A stretch of 48,774 nucleotides of DNA. It comes from an uncultured Pelagibacteraceae bacterium. GTDB taxonomy: Bacteria; Pseudomonadota; Alphaproteobacteria; Pelagibacterales; Pelagibacteraceae. Shown piece by piece: positions 1 to 8,935 of the stretch (its first letter is position 1; each line of letters opens with the position of its first letter). The stretch is taken from positions 1-48,774 of the forward strand of contig CACNRH010000004.1 of NCBI GenBank assembly GCA_902622825.1. Direction: 5' to 3'. Position numbers and translations under genes: made by a program. A model generated the notes under the pieces. The model saw only the letters and a program-made list of their open reading frames with translations, searched no databases and was not told where the DNA came from.

Positions 1-13
1 TATTGTTAGGTAT

Positions 14-57
14 ATATGATCGAATATATCATATTTCAACATATTATTATTATGTTG
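14..57. repeat. Two adjacent inverted repeats near the left edge
   Basis: Two dyads of identical geometry lie side by side. ATATGAT (14-20) pairs with ATCATAT (28-34), and CAACATA (37-43) pairs with TATGTTG (51-57). Each has 7-bp arms and a 7-nt spacer, and they are 2 nt apart. They sit upstream of the putative lptF promoter and perhaps in the promoter of a gene beyond the window edge. They could be regulator sites or chance structure in AT-rich DNA. Confidence 0.35.
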
Positions 58-69
58 TACTATCATAGG

Positions 70-98
70 TTGAGTTTTAATTAAAGTTGCATTATTTA
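70..98 (+). promoter_or_regulatory. Putative sigma70-type promoter for lptF
   Basis: TTGAGT at 70-75 and TATTTA at 93-98 are separated by 17 nt and lie just upstream of the lptF ATG at 116. The match to the consensus is moderate. The leader would be about 10 nt and holds no clear ribosome binding site. Confidence 0.35.
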
Positions 99-115
99 TA
101 TACATTAAAAACCCC

Positions 116-1246
116 ATGGTGAAAAACAAAATTTATAAATATTTTTCAATAGAAATTTTAAAATCATTTATTACCATCCTCTTTGCTTTTAGCATAGTCG
201 CTTGGACGGTTAGATCTGTCAACTTTTTAGATTTAATAGTAGATAGTGGACACTCTCTAAGGTCCTACTTTCTTTTCTCAATTTTAAATATTTCGGGAAT
301 TATTACTAAATTTATACCTCTTAGTTTTTTATTGGCCTTAGTAGTTTCCATTTACAAATTTAATAATAAAAATGAATTAATGATAGTCTGGACCACTGGA
401 TTGAGCAAATTAAGATTGGCAAATCTATTTCTCTTTCTTTCTTTTGTGATAACTTTAATCCACTTATTATTCTCTTCTGTAATCACTCCTTATACTTTGA
501 ATAAATCTAGGTCCACACTCACTAATGATGAATTGGGAAATTTCTCTATAAATATGCGTGAAAATACTTTCACTGATACATTTGCAGGGATCACGTTTTT
601 CGTAGAAAAAAAAATTAACGACAGATTTTATAATATATTTATTAGCGATGAAGAAAATAAATTTCAGAATGTTATTTCAACAAAAGAAAATAATAATAAT
701 TTAATAATTCTAGCTAAAGAAGGTTTTATCAGCCAAAAAAAACTTGTGTTATTTAATGGTAGAATACAATCTATTTCTAGTGATAACGAATTAGATGAGA
801 TTGTTTTCAAAAAAACAGAATTAGTATTAAGTAACTTTGACTCTCGGACTACTAAAGTTCCCAAAGTGCAAGAAATATCCACCAACTATTTGATGAGGTG
901 TAATAATGGTGAAAATTTAATACTTATAAAAGATAATTACCACTGCCCGGAAAATAATTTAAGAAAAGAAACTGTAGCAAGAAGATTAGGGTTACCTTTA
1001 TACATTCCATTAGTCTCAATAATTTGCTCTTTTCTTTTAAGGTCAAGAGGAAAAAATAGTGATAGTTTCTTTAAAAGATATTTTATCTTTTTAATTTCCT
1101 TTATAGCCTTATTATCAGCTGAATTACTTTTAAGGTTCGCTGGATTTTCAGAGCTAAACACATTGTTATATTTTCTTATACCGATTATTGGATTGCCGCT
1201 ATTATACTACATGCTTAAAATAAATTTAGAAAAACAAGAAAGTTAA
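116..1246 (+). CDS. lptF: LPS export ABC transporter permease LptF
   Basis: YjgP/YjgQ-family permease of 376 residues. With LptG it forms the inner-membrane part of the LptB2FG transporter that extracts lipopolysaccharide and drives it toward LptD. Three hydrophobic segments lie in the first ~130 residues and three in the last ~85, flanking a long periplasmic beta-rich domain, which is the family layout. The gene directly after it is the paralogous lptG, with one base between them, and lptD follows, so the family assignment is well backed by context. LptF and LptG are close paralogues; the naming follows the usual lptF-lptG order. Confidence 0.9.
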   Translation: MVKNKIYKYFSIEILKSFITILFAFSIVAWTVRSVNFLDLIVDSGHSLRSYFLFSILNISGIITKFIPLSFLLALVVSIYKFNNKNELMIVWTTGLSKLRLANLFLFLSFVITLIHLLFSSVITPYTLNKSRSTLTNDELGNFSINMRENTFTDTFAGITFFVEKKINDRFYNIFISDEENKFQNVISTKENNNNLIILAKEGFISQKKLVLFNGRIQSISSDNELDEIVFKKTELVLSNFDSRTTKVPKVQEISTNYLMRCNNGENLILIKDNYHCPENNLRKETVARRLGLPLYIPLVSIICSFLLRSRGKNSDSFFKRYFIFLISFIALLSAELLLRFAGFSELNTLLYFLIPIIGLPLLYYMLKINLEKQES

Positions 1247-1247
1247 G

Positions 1248-2336
1248 ATGATTAATGTAATTAATAAGTATCTTATTCAAAAATTTCTTAAAATACTATT
1301 TAATTTTGTAATGGTATTTGTTTGCATTGGAATTATTTTAAGTTTGTTTGAGGAGATAGAATTTTTTAAAAATTTAGATGTAAATTTGAATTTGCCTTTA
1401 ATGCTGACTCTATTAGTGATTCCAAATTGGCTAATTAAATTAATGCCTTTTATAATATTTTTTTCAGCAATGTGGTACTTGATATCAGCGCAAATAAATA
1501 AAGATTTATTAAACTTAAAAATCTTTGGAGTCTCCAACTTAAAAATTACTACAACTTTAAGTATATTAAGTTTTTCTATTGGATTGATAATAATAGTTCT
1601 TTTGACTCCAATTACTTCTGCTCTCGTTACAAAATATGAAGCGACAAAAGCTCGATATTCAAAAGATGTTGATCATCTTGTTTCTATTAATAAAAATGGT
1701 GTATGGATAAAAGAAAGTTACTCAGATCAAATTAGAATAACAAATGCAAAAAAAATTGAAGATAATTACTTAATTGATGTTTCAATAAAAATTTTGAATA
1801 AAGATTTTGATTTATTAAAAAGAATAAGATCTGAAAGAGTAAACATTATAGAAAACAAATGGGAGATTGAAAAACCAATTATATTTGATAGTCAAAATAA
1901 AAATAAAAATGACGAAGATGCAATTAGCTATTATTTAGTATCTAATTATAATTTAAACAAACTTCAATCATTATATAAAAATTTAGATACAATTTCTTTT
2001 CTAGACATAGTTTATAATAAGGACGATTTGCTTCAAAAAGGATATCAAAAAAGTCTCCTTTATGAAAAACTCAATCTTTTTATCTCATTTCCTTTCTTTT
2101 TATTAATCATGGTTGTGTTAGCCTCAATTTTTACTTTAGGAACAACTCGAAAATTTAACAATTTAAGATACTTGTTTTTAGCAATCATAACAGGTGTTGT
2201 TATATTTTACTTGAGGGACTTATCTTTGGCTTTAGGGAAAACGGGCTTTATTCACCCAATTTTATCAATTTGGGTCCCAATACTTGCAATCAGTTTATAT
2301 TGTTCGATAGGATTAATACAAATAAATGAAAAATAG
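1248..2336 (+). CDS. lptG: LPS export ABC transporter permease LptG
   Basis: Second YjgP/YjgQ-family permease, 362 residues, partner of LptF in the LPS extraction complex. Hydrophobic segments occur near residues 12-32, 50-80 and 98-125, and again in the C-terminal 90 residues, with a periplasmic domain between. Its start follows the lptF stop by one base, and its last 11 bases overlap the start of lptD, which suggests translational coupling. The cognate ATPase LptB is not in the window. Confidence 0.9.
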   Translation: MINVINKYLIQKFLKILFNFVMVFVCIGIILSLFEEIEFFKNLDVNLNLPLMLTLLVIPNWLIKLMPFIIFFSAMWYLISAQINKDLLNLKIFGVSNLKITTTLSILSFSIGLIIIVLLTPITSALVTKYEATKARYSKDVDHLVSINKNGVWIKESYSDQIRITNAKKIEDNYLIDVSIKILNKDFDLLKRIRSERVNIIENKWEIEKPIIFDSQNKNKNDEDAISYYLVSNYNLNKLQSLYKNLDTISFLDIVYNKDDLLQKGYQKSLLYEKLNLFISFPFFLLIMVVLASIFTLGTTRKFNNLRYLFLAIITGVVIFYLRDLSLALGKTGFIHPILSIWVPILAISLYCSIGLIQINEK

Positions 2337-4656
2337 TTTTATTATAATTTGTCTGTTAGTGATATTTAATTTTAATCTAGTGCTATCTGAAGAATTACAG
2401 TTAAATTCTAATTCAATAAAATTAGATAAAAATAATAATTCAGTATCATTAAACGGAAATGTGAATGTTTCTGATAATTTTGGGAATTCAGTTTCTACAG
2501 ATCAGGCTATATATAATAAAGATTCAGAAACATTAAAAACCATTGGTGAAACCAAATTAGAAACAAAAAATAAGTATTTAGTAAAATCTAAGAATATACT
2601 TTTTGATAATGTTCAAGGACTTGTTAGAAGCTCATTTCCATCAACAATTATTGATATTGATGGAAATCAAATTCAAGTTCCCATGTTTGAATATGACAGA
2701 AAAAAAAGTTTGTTTTTTTCAAAAGGAAAAATATTGATTAAAGATGTTAATGATAATGAGTATAAATTTTCAGAGATCTATATTAATGAAAAAAACAAAA
2801 AAATTGTTGGGTCAGACTTAAGAGCACACTTTAATCAAAAAGATTTTAAATTAAACGAAGATAATGATCCTAGGTTCTATTCTAATATCTTAAGTTTAGA
2901 TAACGAAGATTTAATTTTAGAAAAAGGGATATTTACCTATTGTAGGAATCGTGGTGAAGATAAATGTCCGCCATGGTCTATACAAGCAGAAAAAATTCAA
3001 CACAGCTCAACAAAAAAAACGATCTATTACTCTAATGCGGTGTTAAAAGTTTACGACTTTCCTATTTTCTATTTTCCAAAATTTAGTCACCCTGATCCCA
3101 CTGTGGACCGTAGGTCAGGATTTTTAGTTCCGACACTCTTAAATAGTTCTAATTTAGGTACAGGATTTTCTCTTCCATATTATGTAAATCTTTCAAAAGA
3201 CAGAGATCTCACATTGACCTCAGAATTGTACTCTAAAGAAAACCCATTGATACTAGCAGAGTATAGACAGGCTTTTAAAAATTCTTTTCTTCAAATAGAT
3301 GCTGGGCATACTGAAGGATATAAAAAAGTAACTAAGAAAAAAACGGACGGTGCTAGAAATCACTTATTTATAAAGTATACATCAGGTATTCTTAAAGATA
3401 ATGAACAAAGAGGCTCATTTGAATTGAATCTTCAACAAGTTTCAAATGAAACATATTTTAAAGTGTATGACATTGAAACAGATCTTATTGATAAAGAAAA
3501 TAATATTGTAGAAAATTCAATTAAATTTGATTATTTATTTAAAGATGACTCTAGTATTAATACGTCAATAGCTTCCTTCGAAAATTTATCAAAATCAGGT
3601 CACAAAAAATTTGAATATTTATTACCTTCTCTAGTATATAACAAAAATTTAATTTCAGATTTAAATTTTGGTTCTTTAGATTTAAACACAAATTTAGAGG
3701 TAAAAAATTATGATGTTAATAAACAAACTGAATTTTTTGTTAATGATTTAATATGGGAGTCTCCGATGAAAATTAATGATTTTGGTTTTGAAACTCAATA
3801 TCTAGCTAAAATGAAAGCCGTAAGTTATAATGCCGACAACACCTCTAAATTTAAGAATGAAAATAAAAATTATGAGGCTTATGGTGCATTAGGTTTGTCA
3901 TCAAAACTTCCCATGTTAAAAGAAAATAAAGATAAATCTTTTAGAGATTATTTTACGCCGAAATTTTTATTGAGATACTCCCCAGGACATATGAGGAACA
4001 TAGATGGTAACTATAAGTTAAAATATGATGACGTTTTTAATATAGATAGAATAAATATAATTGATACTCTTGAGTCCGGTCTAAGTGCAAGTTTAGGGTT
4101 TGAATATACCAAAAATAAGGTTGCTAATAATGAAACAAAGGAATTATTCTACACTTCTTTTGCTCAGATTATTAATGCAGAGGAGAATAATGACCGACCA
4201 GCACCGACTAACAAAAAATATTCAGATTTAGTTGGAAAAACTAAATTAAATATATCCGATAATTTTGATTTGAATTATAATTATGCAATAGATCAGACGT
4301 TAAATGATATCAATTTTAGTGAAATAGGCATGAATTATTTAAATGGACCTTTGCAATTTAATATTAATTACCTTGAAGAAAAAAACAATTATGGCAGCCA
4401 AGAATATGTCAAATCAGAACTAAATTACTCAATCGGCGAGAGTGGAAAATTATCCTTTTCAGCGAAGCGGGACTTGTTAAAAAGTTCATCAGAATTTTAT
4501 AATTTAAGTTATCAGTATATAAACGATTGTTTGAGAGCAGGTATTGCTTATAGAAGAGAGTTTTATGTTGATAAGGATATAGAGGCTGAAAATTATTTAA
4601 TGTTTACGATTGATATCGTGCCTTTTGGATCATTATCTTCTCCGACATTTAATTAA
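2326..4656 (+). CDS. lptD: LPS-assembly protein LptD (outer-membrane translocon)
   Basis: Outer-membrane protein of 776 residues that inserts LPS into the outer leaflet. It has an N-terminal signal peptide (hydrophobic residues ~4-20), then an OstA/LptA-like jellyroll (about 25-140), then a long barrel region ending in phenylalanine-asparagine. Cysteines near residues 206, 214 and 735 could form the disulfides expected between the N-terminal domain and the barrel, but they are fewer than the four of E. coli, so the disulfide pattern may differ. It sits between lptG and surA; SurA is a chaperone of LptD in model bacteria. Confidence 0.92.
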   Translation: MKNSFIIICLLVIFNFNLVLSEELQLNSNSIKLDKNNNSVSLNGNVNVSDNFGNSVSTDQAIYNKDSETLKTIGETKLETKNKYLVKSKNILFDNVQGLVRSSFPSTIIDIDGNQIQVPMFEYDRKKSLFFSKGKILIKDVNDNEYKFSEIYINEKNKKIVGSDLRAHFNQKDFKLNEDNDPRFYSNILSLDNEDLILEKGIFTYCRNRGEDKCPPWSIQAEKIQHSSTKKTIYYSNAVLKVYDFPIFYFPKFSHPDPTVDRRSGFLVPTLLNSSNLGTGFSLPYYVNLSKDRDLTLTSELYSKENPLILAEYRQAFKNSFLQIDAGHTEGYKKVTKKKTDGARNHLFIKYTSGILKDNEQRGSFELNLQQVSNETYFKVYDIETDLIDKENNIVENSIKFDYLFKDDSSINTSIASFENLSKSGHKKFEYLLPSLVYNKNLISDLNFGSLDLNTNLEVKNYDVNKQTEFFVNDLIWESPMKINDFGFETQYLAKMKAVSYNADNTSKFKNENKNYEAYGALGLSSKLPMLKENKDKSFRDYFTPKFLLRYSPGHMRNIDGNYKLKYDDVFNIDRINIIDTLESGLSASLGFEYTKNKVANNETKELFYTSFAQIINAEENNDRPAPTNKKYSDLVGKTKLNISDNFDLNYNYAIDQTLNDINFSEIGMNYLNGPLQFNINYLEEKNNYGSQEYVKSELNYSIGESGKLSFSAKRDLLKSSSEFYNLSYQYINDCLRAGIAYRREFYVDKDIEAENYLMFTIDIVPFGSLSSPTFN

Positions 4657-4657
4657 G

Positions 4658-5590
4658 ATGGCCAAAGTAATAAAAATACTATGTGTTATTTTTATATTTA
4701 TATATCAGAGCGCATATCCTCAGGTAGATAACAAAATTTTAGTAAAAGTAGATAATAAAATAATTACTAATTATGATCTTGTCAGAGAAACAAGAACCTT
4801 ATTATTAATCAATAATATTGAGTTTAATAATGATAATTATGTTAAGATTAAAACGATTGCTCTAAATGGTTTAATAGATAGATCTCTTAAATTATCCGAA
4901 ATTGAAAAATACGAAATTGAAAAATTTAATAAGCTGGAATTAAGTTCGTATATTGATAATCTTGCAAAATCCCAAAATATTACAGTTTTAGAATTAAAAA
5001 AAAAGTTCGTAAATAATAACTTAAATTATGATACATTTATCGAGAATTTAAAAGTTGGTTATATCTGGAATTCTTTAATTTTTGATTTATATAAAAATCA
5101 GATAGAAATTAATACTATTGAAATTGAAAATGAGCTAGAACAAATAGTTAATACTGGCAAAACCCTTCAAAAATTCAATATTTCAGAGATAGAAATTTCA
5201 AGTGAGAATATAAGTGAAAAAAAGATGGTAGAGATATACAAATTTATAAATAAATTTGGATATGAAGAAGCAGTCAAGAAGTTTAGTACTTCTGAGTCAT
5301 CTCTGAATAATGGAAAACTGGGCTGGATAAGTGAGAATGAACTTCAAAATGTATACAGGCGAGAATTAAAAAAACTTAAAGTTGGTGAAATTACACAACC
5401 TATTAAAAAAAATAATAAACTTATAATTTTAAAACTTAATGACAAGGAGACGGAACAAAAAATCGTAGAAAACGTTGAGGAATTAAGAAAAAAATTGATA
5501 AACCAAAAAAAAAATAAAAAATTAAATCTATTTTCAAAGTCACATTTAAGTCAACTTGAAAGAACAGTCTTGGTAGAAAAATATGAGTAA
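4658..5590 (+). CDS. surA: Periplasmic peptidyl-prolyl isomerase / chaperone SurA
   Basis: SurA-type chaperone of 310 residues that escorts outer-membrane proteins such as LptD across the periplasm. I place the start at ATG 4658, one base after the lptD stop, because this puts a clean signal peptide (hydrophobic residues ~4-18, then a YPQ cleavage region) at the N terminus; the frame stays open upstream inside lptD. A SurA N-terminal helical region (about 25-165) precedes one parvulin/PpiC domain (about 170-275, with the GKLGWI motif). E. coli SurA has two parvulin domains, so this is the shorter alphaproteobacterial form. It overlaps pdxA by 8 bases. Confidence 0.87.
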   Translation: MAKVIKILCVIFIFIYQSAYPQVDNKILVKVDNKIITNYDLVRETRTLLLINNIEFNNDNYVKIKTIALNGLIDRSLKLSEIEKYEIEKFNKLELSSYIDNLAKSQNITVLELKKKFVNNNLNYDTFIENLKVGYIWNSLIFDLYKNQIEINTIEIENELEQIVNTGKTLQKFNISEIEISSENISEKKMVEIYKFINKFGYEEAVKKFSTSESSLNNGKLGWISENELQNVYRRELKKLKVGEITQPIKKNNKLIILKLNDKETEQKIVENVEELRKKLINQKKNKKLNLFSKSHLSQLERTVLVEKYE

Positions 5591-6515
5591 AAAAATATGT
5601 ATAGTATATGGTGAGACAAAAAGTATTAATGCAGAAATTATTTTTAAATCTATATCAAAATTAAATAAGTCGCTAAAAAAGAAAATTTTTATAATTGGAA
5701 ATTTTAAAATCATAAAAAAACAATTGAAAGACCTTAATTACAGACTAAATCTTAATAAAATAGATGATCTATCAGAATTTTCAAAAAAAATTGATATTTT
5801 GAACATTAAGGATAGCAGAAAAAAAAATTATATACTTCAATGTATCGATATCGCTCACAATCTAGCCATCAAAAAATCGATAAATGGTTTCATAAATTGC
5901 CCTGTTGATAAAAAAATTTTTAGAGGCAAATTCAATGGAATGACGGAATATATATCAAAAAAGAATAATACCAAAAAAAATGAAATAATGATGATTTACA
6001 ACCCTTCGCTTTCGGTTGTCCCTTTAACAACACATATCAAATTAAATAAGGTAACTTCATATATTTCTCTAAAAAAAATAATAATGAAAATTACAAACTT
6101 AAATATATATTTTAAAAATTTATTTAAATTTAAACCAAAAATTGCTGTATTAGGTTTAAATCCACATAATTCTGAATATAATAAAAATTCAGAGGAAGTT
6201 AAATACATAATTCCAGCTATTAAAAAATTAAAAAAAATGAATGTTAATGTTGAGGGTCCTTTTTCCGCAGACAGTTTTTTTCAAAAGAATAATTTAAAAA
6301 AATATGACGTTGTTGTTGGCATGTATCATGATCAAGTTTTAACACCTTTTAAAACTATTTTTGATTATGATGCAATCAATATTACTCTTGGATTAAAATA
6401 CATTAGAGTTTCACCTGATCATGGTATCGGCGCTAATATAATTGGTAAAAAAATTGCAAATTCTCAGAGCATGTTCAAAGCGATCAATTTTTTAAATAAA
6501 GCCAAATATAAATGA
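5583..6515 (+). CDS. pdxA: 4-hydroxythreonine-4-phosphate dehydrogenase PdxA
   Basis: NAD-dependent enzyme of the DXP-dependent pyridoxal 5'-phosphate pathway; 310 residues, close to the family's ~330. The C-terminal metal/substrate signature is intact (GMYHDQVL, then a region ending SPDHG), as is the GPFSADS motif. The N-terminal third is diverged and lysine/asparagine rich, typical of AT-biased genomes. It overlaps surA by 8 bases and rsmA by 4 (ATGA), in the widespread surA-pdxA-rsmA order. Confidence 0.9.
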   Translation: MSKKICIVYGETKSINAEIIFKSISKLNKSLKKKIFIIGNFKIIKKQLKDLNYRLNLNKIDDLSEFSKKIDILNIKDSRKKNYILQCIDIAHNLAIKKSINGFINCPVDKKIFRGKFNGMTEYISKKNNTKKNEIMMIYNPSLSVVPLTTHIKLNKVTSYISLKKIIMKITNLNIYFKNLFKFKPKIAVLGLNPHNSEYNKNSEEVKYIIPAIKKLKKMNVNVEGPFSADSFFQKNNLKKYDVVVGMYHDQVLTPFKTIFDYDAINITLGLKYIRVSPDHGIGANIIGKKIANSQSMFKAINFLNKAKYK

Positions 6516-7300
6516 AGCCAAAAAAATCGTTAGGTCAAAATTTTTTAATAGATAAAAATATTTTAACAAAAATTGTTAACTCAGTTAATGTTGAGGGTGA
6601 GAACATACTAGAAATAGGGCCAGGAACAGGCAATTTAACTAATGAAATATTAAATAAGAAACCAAACACTTATCTTTGCATAGAAAAAGATAAAAAATTA
6701 AATGATATAATTATTAAAAAATTTCAAGGTAAAAAAGGTTTCATTTCTATTAATAAAGATATCCTGGAATTTGATGTAGAAAATAATATTCATAAAAAAT
6801 CTATTGTCTTTGGAAATTTGCCTTATAACATTTCTACTAAGATTTTAACCAATTTAATTAAATTTAAAATCTGGCCCCCAAAATATAAATTTTTAATATT
6901 AATGTTCCAAAAAGAGGTGGCTCAGAGGATTTGTGCAAAATTTAATACAAAAAATTATGGAAGAATAAGTATTCTAACAAAATCAAGATTAAAAATAGTT
7001 GATCATTTCGATATTTCAAGAAATTCTTTTTATCCTAAACCGAAGATAGATTCTACTTTAATAATTTTCGAGCCTAAAACAATTAATGCATTAAATTTTA
7101 AAAATATTGAGAATCTAGAAAAAATTACAAACATTCTTTTTTCTAATAGGCGTAAAATGATTAATAAAAGCCTAAAGAAAATTTTACCTGAAAAATTAAT
7201 TAACTCTAAATTAAATGATATAAGTTTAAAGATGAGACCACAAGAGTTGCCAGAGTCTATTTATTTCAGAATAACTAGCTGTTATGAGTCGGCAAAGTAA
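6512..7300 (+). CDS. rsmA: 16S rRNA dimethyladenosine transferase RsmA (KsgA)
   Basis: SAM-dependent enzyme that dimethylates two adjacent adenosines near the 3' end of 16S rRNA during late 30S assembly. At 262 residues it is near the family norm. The N terminus has LGQNFL, the SAM-binding motif is LEIGPGTGNLT (about residues 34-44), and the catalytic motif is NLPYNIS (about 103-109). Its start overlaps the pdxA stop (ATGA). Its last 26 bases overlap the convergent gmk gene, the longest convergent overlap in the window. Confidence 0.93.
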   Translation: MKPKKSLGQNFLIDKNILTKIVNSVNVEGENILEIGPGTGNLTNEILNKKPNTYLCIEKDKKLNDIIIKKFQGKKGFISINKDILEFDVENNIHKKSIVFGNLPYNISTKILTNLIKFKIWPPKYKFLILMFQKEVAQRICAKFNTKNYGRISILTKSRLKIVDHFDISRNSFYPKPKIDSTLIIFEPKTINALNFKNIENLEKITNILFSNRRKMINKSLKKILPEKLINSKLNDISLKMRPQELPESIYFRITSCYESAK

Positions 7301-7877
7301 CTTGATTTAATTCTTTTTTAATTATCTTTTCAATTTGGCTAAAGCAGTTTTCTAAGTTATCATTTATCAAAATATAATCATATTCGTTCCAATGATGCTT
7401 ATCTTCATCGTAGGAACTTAATCTTTTATCTATTGAGTCTGCATTTCCTTTGTTCCTATCTATCAATCTTTTTTTTAGCTCGTCTTTATTAGGAGGTAAA
7501 ATAAATATCTTTACTAAATTTAGTTCTTTATACTTCGATAATTGATTTGTTCCTTGCCAGTCGATATCGAAAAGAATATTAAAATTTTTATCCTGAAGAT
7601 CATTGACTGATTTTTTTGAGGTTCCGTAATAATTATCAAAAATTTTTGCAAATTCATAAAATTCGTTATTTCTAATCTTTTTTTCAAATTCATCTTTAGT
7701 GATAAAAAAGTAATCTACTGAATCTACCTCATTTGCTCTTGGTTTGCGTGTTGTATGCGAAATAGATATTTTAAAGTTACTAAATTTTTGTTGTATTTTT
7801 TTTGAAATTGTTGTTTTACCAGCTCCTGAGGGAGATGACAAAACAATCATTATGTTTTTATTTTCTTTACTACTCAA
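7275..7877 (-). CDS. gmk: Guanylate kinase
   Basis: Phosphorylates GMP to GDP using ATP; 200 residues, standard length. The Walker A loop is SSPSGAGKTT (about residues 14-23), and the GMP-binding motif HTTRKPR and the DYFF motif follow. It lies 28 bases downstream of acpP and is probably co-transcribed. In many alphaproteobacteria fabF, mltG and a yicC-like gene lie between acpP and gmk; none is present here. Confidence 0.94.
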   Translation of the reverse strand: MSSKENKNIMIVLSSPSGAGKTTISKKIQQKFSNFKISISHTTRKPRANEVDSVDYFFITKDEFEKKIRNNEFYEFAKIFDNYYGTSKKSVNDLQDKNFNILFDIDWQGTNQLSKYKELNLVKIFILPPNKDELKKRLIDRNKGNADSIDKRLSSYDEDKHHWNEYDYILINDNLENCFSQIEKIIKKELNQVTLPTHNS

Positions 7878-7905
7878 ATTTTATACTGCTTATTAAAATT
7901 TATTG

Positions 7906-8145
7906 TTAAGATGACTTAGACTCAATAAATTTAATAGCGTCGCCAACAGTTAAGATTTTTTCGGCCTCACTATCAGATATTTCTGAGCCGAACTCTTCTT
8001 CGAAAGCCATGACTAGTTCTACAGTATCTAAACTGTCTGCACCAAGATCATCAATAAAACTTGCTTCGTCCACAACCTTGTTCTCGTCGACACCTAGATG
8101 GTCGGCAACTATTTTTTTTACTTTTGCACCTATATCTTTTGACAT
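7906..8145 (-). CDS. acpP: Acyl carrier protein
   Basis: Small acidic carrier of 79 residues that holds fatty-acyl intermediates on a phosphopantetheine arm. The attachment serine is in the [10 protein letters not shown] motif (Ser about residue 37). A strong Shine-Dalgarno (AAGGAGA at 8155-8149) precedes ATG 8145, and a putative private promoter lies upstream, consistent with the high expression of ACP. It is downstream of fabG on the same strand. Confidence 0.96.
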   Translation of the reverse strand: MSKDIGAKVKKIVADHLGVDENKVVDEASFIDDLGADSLDTVELVMAFEEEFGSEISDSEAEKILTVGDAIKFIESKSS

Positions 8146-8179
8146 TTTTCTCCTTGATTTAAAACTTTGATTATATTTG

Positions 8180-8207
8180 GATATAAATTATTCATAGATA
8201 TTGTCAA
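8180..8207 (-). promoter_or_regulatory. Putative acpP promoter
   Basis: On the minus strand a perfect TTGACA (8207-8202) overlaps the fabG stop codon. After a 16-nt spacer comes TATATC (8185-8180). This would let acpP (and gmk) be transcribed apart from fabD-fabG. The -10 match is only moderate. Confidence 0.5.
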
Positions 8208-8935
8208 GACATATACATACCGCCGTTAACATGTATTGTTTCGCCGGTAATATAATCAGATAAATCAGATGCTAGAAATGCAACACAATTAGAAACATCC
8301 TCTCCAGACCCCAGGTAACCCGAGGGTATCTTGTTTACTAGTATTTTTTTAAAATCTTCACTAATTTTATCTGTCATTTCGGTCTTGATGAAACCGGGTG
8401 ATACGCAATTTATATTTATTTTTTTCTTGGCATACTCTATAGCAAGACTTTTTGAAAAACCAATTATTCCAGCTTTAGATGCTGCGTAATTAGCTTGCCC
8501 CAAATTGCCTGTATGACCTACAACTGACGTGATATTTATTATCTTGCCGTATTTATTTTTTAACATTTTTTTAATTGAAAATTTACACATTAAAAATGTA
8601 GATGTTAAATTGATATCTATTACTTTTTTCCAATCATCTTGATTTAATCTTACTGATATATTATCCAAAGTTATACCGGCATTATTAATAAGAACATCCA
8701 ACCCTCCAAGCTCTTTGAAACAGTCTTCAACAAATTCCTCAATTTTGTCGTGTTCATTGAGCTTAAATCTAATGTATTTAACGTTTGGATAAGTGCTTTT
8801 GAGCATTTTTAACTTTTCCTCATTAGTGCCTGTAGCTAAAACTTCAGCACCTAACTCTAAAAATTTTTTAACAAGTGTATTACCTATTCCACCAGTGGCA
8901 CCTGTAATTATAATTTTTTTATTTTTTAAGTTCAT
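8204..8935 (-). CDS. fabG: 3-oxoacyl-[acyl-carrier-protein] reductase FabG
   Basis: NADPH-dependent short-chain dehydrogenase for the first reduction in fatty-acid elongation; 243 residues. It has the Rossmann glycine motif TGATGGIG (about 11-18), NNAG (about 85-88), and the catalytic Ser and Tyr-x3-Lys in the YAASKAG region (about 150-156). The C terminus carries GETIHVNGGMYM, typical of FabG. Its start overlaps the end of fabD by 17 bases. Context with fabD and acpP favours FabG over other SDRs. Confidence 0.94.
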   Translation of the reverse strand: MNLKNKKIIITGATGGIGNTLVKKFLELGAEVLATGTNEEKLKMLKSTYPNVKYIRFKLNEHDKIEEFVEDCFKELGGLDVLINNAGITLDNISVRLNQDDWKKVIDINLTSTFLMCKFSIKKMLKNKYGKIINITSVVGHTGNLGQANYAASKAGIIGFSKSLAIEYAKKKININCVSPGFIKTEMTDKISEDFKKILVNKIPSGYLGSGEDVSNCVAFLASDLSDYITGETIHVNGGMYMS

